A stretch of 64,000 nt of DNA, taken from Streptomyces alfalfae (lineage in GTDB: Bacteria > Actinomycetota > Actinomycetes > Streptomycetales > Streptomycetaceae). The stretch is taken from assembly GCF_004127445.1 (NCBI RefSeq), contig NZ_QEXM01000045.1, forward strand, positions 124,001 to 188,000, read 5' to 3'. The notes beneath the pieces are model-generated. The model saw only the letters and a program-made list of their open reading frames with translations, searched no databases and had not been told where the DNA came from. Positions 25,586-33,331 of the stretch are shown one piece after another (the first letter of the stretch is position 1; every line of letters starts with the position of its first letter). The translations under genes were made by a program, and so were the position numbers.

Positions 25586-26060
25586 ATCCGGCCCATTCAG
25601 CCCGTTCATCATCAGCCACCCCGCCTCGCTCGTGTCACACACCAATGTACTGCTGGTGGAAACCATCCCCTGCATCCGGGGTTCCACCAGGAGCACGCCG
25701 TGATCCTAGCCGCGAGCCGAGATCCACTCCTCGAATCACTCGAACGCGCGGTGTCGTGGACCGCCTACCGAACGAATGTTCTATTCAGGGTGCTGTGCGC
25801 GCAAGTCGTGCACATCAAGATCCTCATTCTGGCCCGACGAGTCGGCTAGCGGGGGTCAAATGCCCTTCCTGGCTGGGCTTTTCGTCTGATGGTGCACCTG
25901 TTGTTAGTGGCCCCGTTTAGGGTGGTCCGCACGCTGCAGCGTTGTAACGACGCACGTTGGGGCGGTGCTTGGGGTGCTCGAACTGGGGGTGGAAGTTGAT
26001 GACGACAGCTGTTCCGGCCACGGACGCGTGCGGGCTGGAGCCTGCGGGGCAGGTGAGGCA
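25586..26060. promoter_or_regulatory. Divergent promoter region between sspA and the sspFGH-like operon
   Basis: A 475-base gap separates two operons that run outwards, so both promoters must lie here. A near-palindrome GCGTTGTAACGACGC (25939-25953, one mismatch) is operator-like and sits about 110 bases before the rightward start. No regulator gene of the DndB type is adjacent, so how modification and restriction are balanced is open. No gene is visible in this stretch. Confidence 0.45.
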
Positions 26061-27689
26061 GTGACGACGTGGTCACCGGGGATGTCTTTCAAGGCGCTCC
26101 TCGCGGATGCGCCGATGGCGTACATCCGGGGGCATGTCGGCGAGCGGCTGTGCGCTCTGCTCGATCTGATCGAGGGAGGTGCAGCGGGAGACGACCGTCT
26201 TCGGGCCGTTGCCCCGATCACCATCGACGCCGCGCGTCTGGTCGCCGACGAGGCTGAGCGCTCCGCTCTGATCGCCCTGGTTCCGGGGCCCAAGCGGGCG
26301 GAGCTGGCGCAGCGCCTGGGCTCCGTGGGCGACGAGCAGCCGCCGCTGGACTACTTGCAGAGCCTGAAGTGGACGGCGGACGAGCGGCGAGAACTGCTGG
26401 AATTTTTCGGTTTCACGATCGACCGGGTACCGTCCCTTCCTCCGGCGTTCAAGCAGGAGTCGGCTCCCGAGTACGGCTTGTTCCCGCATCAGCGTCACGC
26501 GGCGGCCCGGGTCAAGGAACTGCTGTATGACGGGCCGCGGCGGACGGTGCTGCATCTTCCGACAGGCGTGGGCAAGACCCGCACGGGCATGAGCCTGATC
26601 TGCGATCACCTGCGGCAGCACGAGCCCACCGTGGTGGTGTGGCTGGCCCACGGGCAGGAGCTGCTGGAGCAGGCCGCCGCCGAGTTCGAGCGCGCCTGGA
26701 CGAAGGTCGGCGACCGCCCGCTCCCCGTGCTGCGGGTATGGGGCAACACTCCCGCAAACCTTGCGGAGATGACCGACGGGCTGGTCGTTCTCGGGCTGGA
26801 AAAGGCCGTCTCGGCAGCCAAGTCGGACCCGCAGTTTCTGGCCACCCTCGCGGCACGCAGCACGCTGACGGTCTTCGACGAGGCTCACCAGATCATCGCC
26901 CCCACCTTCCAGAGGGTCGTCGACGAGCTGACGATCCGTCACGATGCGAGCCTGCTCGGGCTGACCGCCACTCCGGGACGCACGTGGGCGGACATCTCCA
27001 AGGACGAGGAACTTTCCGATTACTTCTCCCGGCAGAAGGTCATGCTGGAGGTCGAGGGCTACACCAACCCGGTGACGGCCCTGATCGAGCAGGGCTACCT
27101 GGCCAAGCCGCTGATGCGGACGGTGGCCTCCGAGGCGGGCATGCAACTGTCTGCCCAGGACCAGCAGCTCCTTGCGCGGTCGTTCGACATCCCGGCCAGC
27201 ATGATGGCCGAGCTCGCGGGCGACGAGCAGTGGAACCTCAAGATCGTTCAGACGATCACGGAGCTGCTTCAGCAGCAGCACCGGCGCATCCTGGTGTTCG
27301 CCGCTTCCGTGGACCACTGCAGGCTCATCGCGGCCGTGCTGTCCGCTGCCGGCTTCGATGCCGAGTTCGTGACGGGCGAGTCCTCCCCTCGGCATCGCAG
27401 CCAGGTCATCTCGCGGTTCAAGGGGTCCGGCCGGCGCCCCATGGTGCTGTGCAACTTCGGCGTCCTGACGACAGGCTTCGACGCACCGGCGGCCAGCGCG
27501 GCAGTGATCGCCCGTCCGACCAAGTCCCTCGTGCTGTACAGCCAGATGGTCGGCCGTGTCATCCGCGGCCCGAAGGCTGGCGGCACTGACACCTGCGAAA
27601 TCGTCACGGTCGTGAACCCAGAGCTTCCCGGGTTCGGAGACGTGGCAGAAGCATTCACCAACTGGGAAGACGTATGGGAGACAGCGTGA
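26061..27689 (+). CDS. sspF: DEAH-box helicase, probable SspF
   Basis: The product (542 residues from GTG 26061; ATG 26082 is an alternative start) is a superfamily 2 helicase. A helical N-terminal domain of about 140 residues precedes LFPHQRHAAARVKE, the Walker A LHLPTGVGKTRTG (about residue 166), the DEAH box in LTVFDEAHQII, the TAT-like motif LGLTATPGRT, and helicase domain 2 with FAASVDHCRLIAAVL, VLCNFGVLTTGFDAP and the Arg finger region QMVGRVIRGP. It is the first gene of a three-gene coupled operon divergent from sspA. Helicase plus GHKL ATPase plus PLD nuclease next to sspABCD fits the published SspFGH restriction module, though which letter belongs to which gene is my inference. Confidence 0.75.
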   Translation: MTTWSPGMSFKALLADAPMAYIRGHVGERLCALLDLIEGGAAGDDRLRAVAPITIDAARLVADEAERSALIALVPGPKRAELAQRLGSVGDEQPPLDYLQSLKWTADERRELLEFFGFTIDRVPSLPPAFKQESAPEYGLFPHQRHAAARVKELLYDGPRRTVLHLPTGVGKTRTGMSLICDHLRQHEPTVVVWLAHGQELLEQAAAEFERAWTKVGDRPLPVLRVWGNTPANLAEMTDGLVVLGLEKAVSAAKSDPQFLATLAARSTLTVFDEAHQIIAPTFQRVVDELTIRHDASLLGLTATPGRTWADISKDEELSDYFSRQKVMLEVEGYTNPVTALIEQGYLAKPLMRTVASEAGMQLSAQDQQLLARSFDIPASMMAELAGDEQWNLKIVQTITELLQQQHRRILVFAASVDHCRLIAAVLSAAGFDAEFVTGESSPRHRSQVISRFKGSGRRPMVLCNFGVLTTGFDAPAASAAVIARPTKSLVLYSQMVGRVIRGPKAGGTDTCEIVTVVNPELPGFGDVAEAFTNWEDVWETA

Positions 27690-29557
27690 CCAACGACGGC
27701 AGCAACTACCGGATCGTCAGTCCTAAGCTGACCGTCAAGGCCATGCGGGACAGCGGCTACAAGAACACCGCCTATGCCCTCGCCGAACTGATCGACAACA
27801 GCATCGATGCCAAGGCCACCCTCGTGGAGGTCTTCGCCTGCGAGAACCCCGTGCAGGTCGGCTCCCGGACCAGCCACCGCGTGGAGACCATCGCGGTCCT
27901 CGATAACGGCCACGGCATGGAATCGCCGCAGCTGCGGCGCGCTCTGAAGTACGGCGACGGGGACGGGGCGGACCCGGGCCGCATCGGCCGTTTCGGCATG
28001 GGCCTGCCCAACTCGAGCATGTCCCAGTGCACCCGGCTCGACGTCTGGTCCTGGACCAACGGTGCGGGCAACGCCATGTGGACCTACCTCAGCCTCGAAG
28101 AGATCGAGAAGGGGGAAATCGACGACGTCCCCGAGCCTGAACACTCCCCGCTGCCGGACTACTGGCGAGACCTGAGCGAGGGCCTCGGGGACACCGGCAC
28201 ACTCGTCGTCTGGACCAACCTGGACAAGGTCAACTGGTACGGAGCCGCAGCCACGCTGAAGAACACCGCCGGCCTGATCGGCCGGGTCTACCGGCACTAC
28301 CTCCAGGACGGACGCGTCGACATCCGGATGGCCCCCGTCCGGGAGGGCAAGGTCGTTGACGGCGAGTACCACGCCGTGCCCAACGACCCTCTGTACCTGA
28401 TGGCGCCGACTTCCACCGACAAGCCGTTCTCGGACAAGCCGATGTTCATGCCCTTCTCCATGGGCAGTGAGTCAGAGCCCGGCGTGACGCAATTTCCCGT
28501 GGTCCATGAGGGCAAGAGGCACTACATCACCGTCCGGGCCTCTATCGCCCGACCGGAGGCCCGCCGTGCCGACGTCGAAGGCCATCCGTGGCCGGATGGA
28601 ATCAGCCGTACGACGGACTCCGGCATCCTTCCGTGGGGCAAGCATGCTCGGCGCAACGTCGGCATCTCGCTGGTGCGCCAGGGCAGGGAGCTGGACCTCG
28701 ACGCATCATGGGCCAATCAAGAGACGGCCGAACGATGGTGGGGCATCGAGGTCGAGTTCCCGCCGGACCTCGATGCCATCTTCGGCGTGACGAACAACAA
28801 GCAGAGCGCCACGGTCTTCTCGTCTCTGTCCCACTTCGACTGGAAGGCCCACGCGGAGGCCGGCGAGTCCTTCAAGGGGTTCAAGGAGCGCCTTGCCGAG
28901 CTCGGCGATCCGCGCCTTCCCCTCATCGACCTGGTGCTGTACCTGGAAGAAAAGCTCCTCCCGGCTATGCGGCGCCAGCTGAAGCAGCAGACGATCGGGA
29001 CCCGCAAGAGCAAAAAGCGGCACGATGAGGACGCTGCATCCAAGGCCACGGATGCCGTCAAGCGACGCAGCGAGGAGGGCTACACCGGCAAGACCGACGA
29101 GCTGGAAGAGGGGACGACCACCGAGGCCAAGCGGCAGGAACAGGTAGCGGCCCTCACCCAGCGGCATCACCTCGACGAGGACACCGCCCAGTCCATGGTC
29201 GATGAGGCCCTGGAGAAGGATCTGCGTGCGCGGTGGATCTCTAGCTTCCAGGACACCTCCGCCTTCTTCAGCATCGACCTCATGGCCGGCATGCTGCAGG
29301 TGATCTTCAACGAGAAACACCCGTTGCACGCCCAGCTCATCGCAGTCCTCGAAGACATCCCCGAGGACGCCGACGCGAACGACCTGCGCGACCGACTCAA
29401 CCGTGCCGCGGAGACCTTCAAGCTGCTGCTCTTCTCCTGGGCCCGGATGGAGGACGAGACCTACCCCGACAACCTCCGCGAGCGGATCGCGGACGCGCGC
29501 CGCGAATGGGGCCGGTACGCCCGCGACTTCGTGGACGGAAAGGCCGGCGGCGCGTGA
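27674..29557 (+). CDS. sspG: GHKL/HSP90-type ATPase, probable SspG
   Basis: The 627-residue protein has an N-terminal HATPase domain: ELIDNSIDAKATLVEV (N box, about residue 38), VLDNGHGMESPQLRR (G1 box) and GRFGMGLPNSSMSQC (G2 box). The following region (about 200-400) is transducer-like. The C-terminal 200 residues are charged (KRRSEEGYTGKTDELEEGTT) and helical. ATG 27674 overlaps the helicase gene by 16 bases; GTG 27686 in a GTGA overlap is an equally good start. Such MORC/MutL-like ATPases act as DNA clamps. Together with a helicase and a PLD nuclease it probably forms an anti-phage complex that attacks DNA lacking phosphorothioate. Confidence 0.75.
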   Translation: MGDSVTNDGSNYRIVSPKLTVKAMRDSGYKNTAYALAELIDNSIDAKATLVEVFACENPVQVGSRTSHRVETIAVLDNGHGMESPQLRRALKYGDGDGADPGRIGRFGMGLPNSSMSQCTRLDVWSWTNGAGNAMWTYLSLEEIEKGEIDDVPEPEHSPLPDYWRDLSEGLGDTGTLVVWTNLDKVNWYGAAATLKNTAGLIGRVYRHYLQDGRVDIRMAPVREGKVVDGEYHAVPNDPLYLMAPTSTDKPFSDKPMFMPFSMGSESEPGVTQFPVVHEGKRHYITVRASIARPEARRADVEGHPWPDGISRTTDSGILPWGKHARRNVGISLVRQGRELDLDASWANQETAERWWGIEVEFPPDLDAIFGVTNNKQSATVFSSLSHFDWKAHAEAGESFKGFKERLAELGDPRLPLIDLVLYLEEKLLPAMRRQLKQQTIGTRKSKKRHDEDAASKATDAVKRRSEEGYTGKTDELEEGTTTEAKRQEQVAALTQRHHLDEDTAQSMVDEALEKDLRARWISSFQDTSAFFSIDLMAGMLQVIFNEKHPLHAQLIAVLEDIPEDADANDLRDRLNRAAETFKLLLFSWARMEDETYPDNLRERIADARREWGRYARDFVDGKAGGA

Positions 29558-30456
29558 CCGAGCCCGGCCACATCTGGCGGCAGATCGAAGAACTGATGGC
29601 GGGCGCCCACGGGCAGGTGACCCTCGTGGCGCCCTTCATCAAGCGAGAGGTTCTGGCGGCCACCTTGTCCGCCCTCCCAGCCACCGTTGAGGACATCGAG
29701 TGCATCACACGCTGGGTCCCTGAGGAGGTGGCGGCAGGGGTGTCCGATCCCGAGATCATCGAGCTCGCCGAGGAGGACAAGCGGCTGCGCATCGCACTGT
29801 GCCCGAGCTTGCACGCCAAGCTCTACCTCACCGGCGAGCGCTGCCTGATCGGGTCCGCCAACCTGACAGGGAAAGCCACCGGGCGCGTCCCCAACGCCAA
29901 CATCGAGATCCTGGTGGAGGCACCCGCGGCCCATCCGGAAGTCGTCCGGGTGCTCACCGAGATCGAGGCCCGCGCGGTCGAAGTGACGCCCCACATGGCC
30001 GACCTGGTGAGAAGGCAGGCCGACCTACTGAAGGAACACCGTCCGACCGCCTCCGACCAGCCCCGAGAGGAAGCCCTGCAGGGCTGGTACCCGGTGACAC
30101 GGCGCCCGGAGGCTATCTACCCGTACTACTGCGGGAGAGCACAGTTCGGGCGGTCTGTCGAAACGGCCATCCTCCGGGACCTCGCGCTTCTCGGCATGCC
30201 CGCAGGCTTGTCCGAGACGGAGTTCTCGGACGTGATCGAAGGCCGCCTGCGGAAAATCCCTGCTCTTCAGGCGCTCGTGGCTGGAGACCGCCTGAGCAAC
30301 GTGGAGTTGCAGCATGCGCTGCAGGAGCAGACAGGCATGACGGACGAACAGGCCAGAAGGACCACCGAGACCATCGCGGCGTGGCTTCGGTACTTCGGCC
30401 GCTTCTACACCGACGTCGGGACATGGGAAATTCGCCACGGACAGGAGTTGTCCTAA
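29554..30456 (+). CDS. sspH: Phospholipase D-like nuclease, probable SspH
   Basis: The 300-residue protein has a PLD-type HKD motif: SLHAKLYLTGERCLIGSANL (His-x-Lys, then GSANLTG; about residues 85-107). One motif per chain means an active dimer, as in Nuc or BfiI-type nucleases. The C-terminal 100 residues (FGRSVETAILRDLALLGMP ... LQEQTGMTDEQARRTTETIA ... YFGRFYT) are probably a winged-helix or dimerisation part. GTG 29554 overlaps the preceding stop (GTGA). It is the likely cutting subunit of the three-gene module. A hairpin terminator follows. Confidence 0.77.
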   Translation: MTEPGHIWRQIEELMAGAHGQVTLVAPFIKREVLAATLSALPATVEDIECITRWVPEEVAAGVSDPEIIELAEEDKRLRIALCPSLHAKLYLTGERCLIGSANLTGKATGRVPNANIEILVEAPAAHPEVVRVLTEIEARAVEVTPHMADLVRRQADLLKEHRPTASDQPREEALQGWYPVTRRPEAIYPYYCGRAQFGRSVETAILRDLALLGMPAGLSETEFSDVIEGRLRKIPALQALVAGDRLSNVELQHALQEQTGMTDEQARRTTETIAAWLRYFGRFYTDVGTWEIRHGQELS

Positions 30457-30472
30457 CCCCCGTGGCGATCGC

Positions 30473-30495
30473 GCCGGCCTTGAACCGAGGCCGGC
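30473..30495. terminator. Hairpin after the sspFGH-like operon
   Basis: GCCGGCCT (30473-30480) and AGGCCGGC (30488-30495) form an 8-base perfect stem with a 7-base loop, 17 bases after the stop of the PLD gene. Confidence 0.65.
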
Positions 30496-30656
30496 CTCCC
30501 GCCCGGGCAACGTGCTTGCGGGGCGGCGCCGTCCACGGCCTCCGGCCTGATGCACTGGGGTGCCTGCCGGCACGCATAGGATCTCTGCGGACAGCCTGGT
30601 GAGGAGCACCCATCTGGCGGTCACTCGGCAGGAACGTCGGTGTGGGGAAGGTATGC

Positions 30657-31304
30657 ATGTCTCAAGCGCGGGTCCCGTACCTGCTCGGGCACGCCGAGAT
30701 CGCCTCCCTCTTCAGCGTCGAGCGCCAGACGTCACAGAAATGGCGTACGGAAGGCACGCTCCCAGCGCCCGACCTGCTCGCGTCCGGCAACCCGTACTGG
30801 CTGCTGGCGACGGTGCTTCACATCCACGGTGACGGCGACCGTCAGGTCGATCAGCAACAACTGACGGATTACAGGGCCAGCATCCCTCACGGCTATGACG
30901 TGCAGGACAAGGAGCAACTGCCCGTCATCCTCGGCATCCAGGAAGCAGGCCGCGTCCTCGGTCAGGACGCACAGGCAGTCTCCCGTTGGCGTAACCGGCG
31001 GAGGATCGCCGAGGCCGACCTAGTCCTCTCCGGTTCCCCGCTCTGGCTCCTGGAGACCATCCTGGCCGACGCACCACAACGGCAGCGGACCATCGACCAG
31101 GCCGAGGTCGCCAAGCTCCGTGCAGGGCAGCGCGGCTCCCAGAAACCTCGCGGGCGCAGAACCAGACCCCCTGCCGTATCCCCGCCGCAGAAGCCTCTGC
31201 CCGGCGCACAGACATTCACTGCTGCCGACCAGGCCGCCGCAGCCGAGTTCCTCACATCGGTCCTGGCCGGCGGCTACTCCGTCACCATCACGCCTCAGCG
31301 CTAG
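30657..31304 (+). CDS. Protein with two tandem AlpA/MerR-type HTH repeats
   Basis: The 215-residue product (ATG 30657, GGGGAAGG upstream) contains an internal duplication. The first unit reads LGHAEIASLFSVERQTSQKW, then RTEGTLPAPDLLASGNPYWLL. The second reads LGIQEAGRVLGQDAQAVSRW, then RNRRRIAEADLVLSGSPLWLL. Each is an excisionase/AlpA-like helix-turn-helix with wing. A basic Pro-rich linker and a short C-terminal domain (TFTAADQAAAAEFLTSVLAG) follow. Two DNA-binding units in one chain fit a repressor of a direct-repeat operator. It lies just behind the sspFGH-like operon and could regulate it, but no experimental family is known to me. Confidence 0.65.
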   Translation: MSQARVPYLLGHAEIASLFSVERQTSQKWRTEGTLPAPDLLASGNPYWLLATVLHIHGDGDRQVDQQQLTDYRASIPHGYDVQDKEQLPVILGIQEAGRVLGQDAQAVSRWRNRRRIAEADLVLSGSPLWLLETILADAPQRQRTIDQAEVAKLRAGQRGSQKPRGRRTRPPAVSPPQKPLPGAQTFTAADQAAAAEFLTSVLAGGYSVTITPQR

Positions 31305-31386
31305 TTCACCTCTCCGGGCACAACCTCCGGCGCGCAAGCGCCCCACGCCAGCACACCCTGTTCGCCGACAGCTGTGAGAGGAACAC

Positions 31387-32313
31387 TTGATTTGCGCAGA
31401 TCACATCCATACTGTCTCTCACATGTCGATCTTGCAGCAGACCCCAGGAGCCCATCACGCCGAGCCAACCGACCCCACTCCGCGAGCCAGTTCCAGCGGG
31501 CTCAACCGGCACCCCATGAAGGTCATCTCCTACGGCGGCGGCGTCCAGAGCACGGCCCTGCTCGTACTGGCCGCTCGCAAAGAGATCGACTTCCGCACCT
31601 TCCTCTTCGCCAACGTCGGCGACGACAGCGAGCATCCTGCGACGCTGGCCTACGTTCGCGAGATCGCCATCCCGTACGCCGCCCGCGCCGGGATTGAGGT
31701 ACATGAGCTCAAGCGCCGCCGTCGGGACGGAACCACCGAAACGCTGATGCAGCGGCTGAACCGGCCAGACACGCGGTCGATCCCCATCCCGGTCCGCATG
31801 GCCAACGGCGCTCCGGGCCGACGCAACTGCACGGCGGACTTCAAGATCAAGGTGGTCGGGCGGTGGCTCCGGGAGCACGGCGCCACTGCGGATCATCCAG
31901 CGGCGGTTGGCATCGGCATATCCCTCGATGAAATCCATCGCGCCAACCGCCGACGAAGTGAGTCCCACGAGCTCATCGAGTACCCGCTTCTCGACCTCGG
32001 GCTCCGCAGGGACGACTGCGAGCGCATCATCGCCGAGGCCGGCCTGCTGGTACCACCCAAGAGCTCCTGCTTCTTCCGCCCCTTCCGCACCGTCAACGCC
32101 TGGCGCCACCAGCGTCGCCACGAGCCCGAATTGTTCGCTCAGTCGGTCCGGCTGGAGGAGACGATCAACCGCCGACGGGCGGCGCTCGGCCGGGATGACG
32201 TCTATCTCACGAGGTACGGGATCCCACTCGCTCAAGCCATTCCCGACGGGAGCCCGTGGGAAGACGAAGCCGAGGGTGACGGGGCATGCGACTCCGGCTG
32301 GTGCATGACCTGA
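31387..32313 (+). CDS. PP-loop (PAPS reductase/ATP pyrophosphatase-like) protein
   Basis: The protein carries MKVISYGGGVQSTALLVLAA, a PP-loop of the adenine nucleotide alpha-hydrolase superfamily, about 44 residues into the frame from TTG 31387 (preceded by GAGAGG). ATG 31423 and ATG 31516 are possible starts too; I keep TTG because only it has a ribosome binding site. Cysteines in RRNCTADFKIK and PPKSSCFFRPFR and the pair near the end (ACDSGWCMT) may bind a metal or Fe-S cluster. It is related to, but clearly different from, SspD. In this neighbourhood it could take part in sulfur or nucleotide transfer linked to DNA or tRNA modification. Confidence 0.72.
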   Translation: MICADHIHTVSHMSILQQTPGAHHAEPTDPTPRASSSGLNRHPMKVISYGGGVQSTALLVLAARKEIDFRTFLFANVGDDSEHPATLAYVREIAIPYAARAGIEVHELKRRRRDGTTETLMQRLNRPDTRSIPIPVRMANGAPGRRNCTADFKIKVVGRWLREHGATADHPAAVGIGISLDEIHRANRRRSESHELIEYPLLDLGLRRDDCERIIAEAGLLVPPKSSCFFRPFRTVNAWRHQRRHEPELFAQSVRLEETINRRRAALGRDDVYLTRYGIPLAQAIPDGSPWEDEAEGDGACDSGWCMT

Positions 32314-32330
32314 TACCTATCGAGCAAGCC

Positions 32331-32375
32331 ACGACGGGTGGGCCAGAAGCCATTGGCGTCGGGCCCACCCGTCGT
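32331..32375. terminator. Bidirectional hairpin terminator
   Basis: ACGACGGGTGGGCC (32331-32344) pairs perfectly with GGCCCACCCGTCGT (32362-32375) across a 17-base loop. It lies between the convergent PP-loop gene and the 278-residue gene. Confidence 0.78.
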
Positions 32376-32426
32376 CTGCCTCTAGGCTGCCGATGTGGAC
32401 ACACAGGGGTCCTGCAGGTGGTGGAA

Positions 32427-33263
32427 TCAGAGCTCGGGTGGCTCGCCGGGCTTGAGGTGGAGAACGGCGAGGTACTCGCTGTAGGGCATTTCTTCGTCCA
32501 CCCATCGGCTGCCGCCTGCGGAGTCGGGAATCCACATGCCATCGAGAAGGTACTTGTCGTCGAAGACGGCGACTCGGTCCTCCTTCACCGCTGCCGCCAT
32601 CAGCAGCTGCATCCCCAGCAGCAGCACCGTCGAGGCTTCCTTGGCCGCACAGACCTCGGCGTGTCCGGTGGGAAAGACCCTTCCGTCATCGTCACTTCCA
32701 GGCTCGGGGATGGCGGCGCGGCCCCGGACGGTCATCTCGTGCAGGACAGTCGCCTGGGCCACCGCTGCCGCCACCGAGGCGCCAGCGCCCGGCAAGCCGT
32801 CCGAGAAATGCGTCCTCAAACGGTCGGCGACCGCATGCGCATGCACCGGCCATGCGTCGGCGTGGTGTTGCAACTGATGCTCAGCGGCCTCCACCGCCAG
32901 ATCAGGCTCCGCGGCGTCCGGGTACAGCAGCCGGACGAATCCTTCGAGTGCTGCGCGCAGGTAGCCGAGGCGAACCCGGTGCTGCTGCCACTCCTCCATC
33001 ATCTCCGTCCAGACGGCGTCGAAGTCGAGGCCCGCCGAGCACATGCCGCCGTCGTCGTACGACATATCGAACGTCACCACGCGCAGGCCCTGGGTGAGGC
33101 GCAGCCACTTGTAGGCCGTGTCCCAGCCATTCTGCGCCCCGGGCACTCCCGTGACGGCGGAGGCGTGTTCCACCCAGTCGGTGAGTACACGGACATGGTC
33201 CTCGGGGTCGGACAGCGCGAGGTTGGACAGCGTTCGGTATGAGGGCAGGCAGGGGCCCTCCAC
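32427..33263 (-). CDS. Hypothetical protein
   Basis: A 278-residue, acidic, mostly helical protein starting at GTG 33263 (VEGPCLPSYRTLSNLALSDP). No known motif is visible. A stretch of His (AAEHQLQHHADAWPVHAHAV, about residues 126-145) might bind a metal but is not a recognised signature. It follows the phosphorothioation-associated methyltransferase gene by 68 bases on the same strand and may be co-transcribed with it. The end of the protein (YSEYLAVLHLKPGEPPEL) is well formed, so the gene looks intact. Confidence 0.6.
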   Translation of the reverse strand: MEGPCLPSYRTLSNLALSDPEDHVRVLTDWVEHASAVTGVPGAQNGWDTAYKWLRLTQGLRVVTFDMSYDDGGMCSAGLDFDAVWTEMMEEWQQHRVRLGYLRAALEGFVRLLYPDAAEPDLAVEAAEHQLQHHADAWPVHAHAVADRLRTHFSDGLPGAGASVAAAVAQATVLHEMTVRGRAAIPEPGSDDDGRVFPTGHAEVCAAKEASTVLLLGMQLLMAAAVKEDRVAVFDDKYLLDGMWIPDSAGGSRWVDEEMPYSEYLAVLHLKPGEPPEL

Positions 33264-33331
33264 CCGGGGTCATGGGGGAGCGCGACACACGACACTGACA
33301 ATCACCCTGGCACCGAGAGCCGGGGAGAAGC

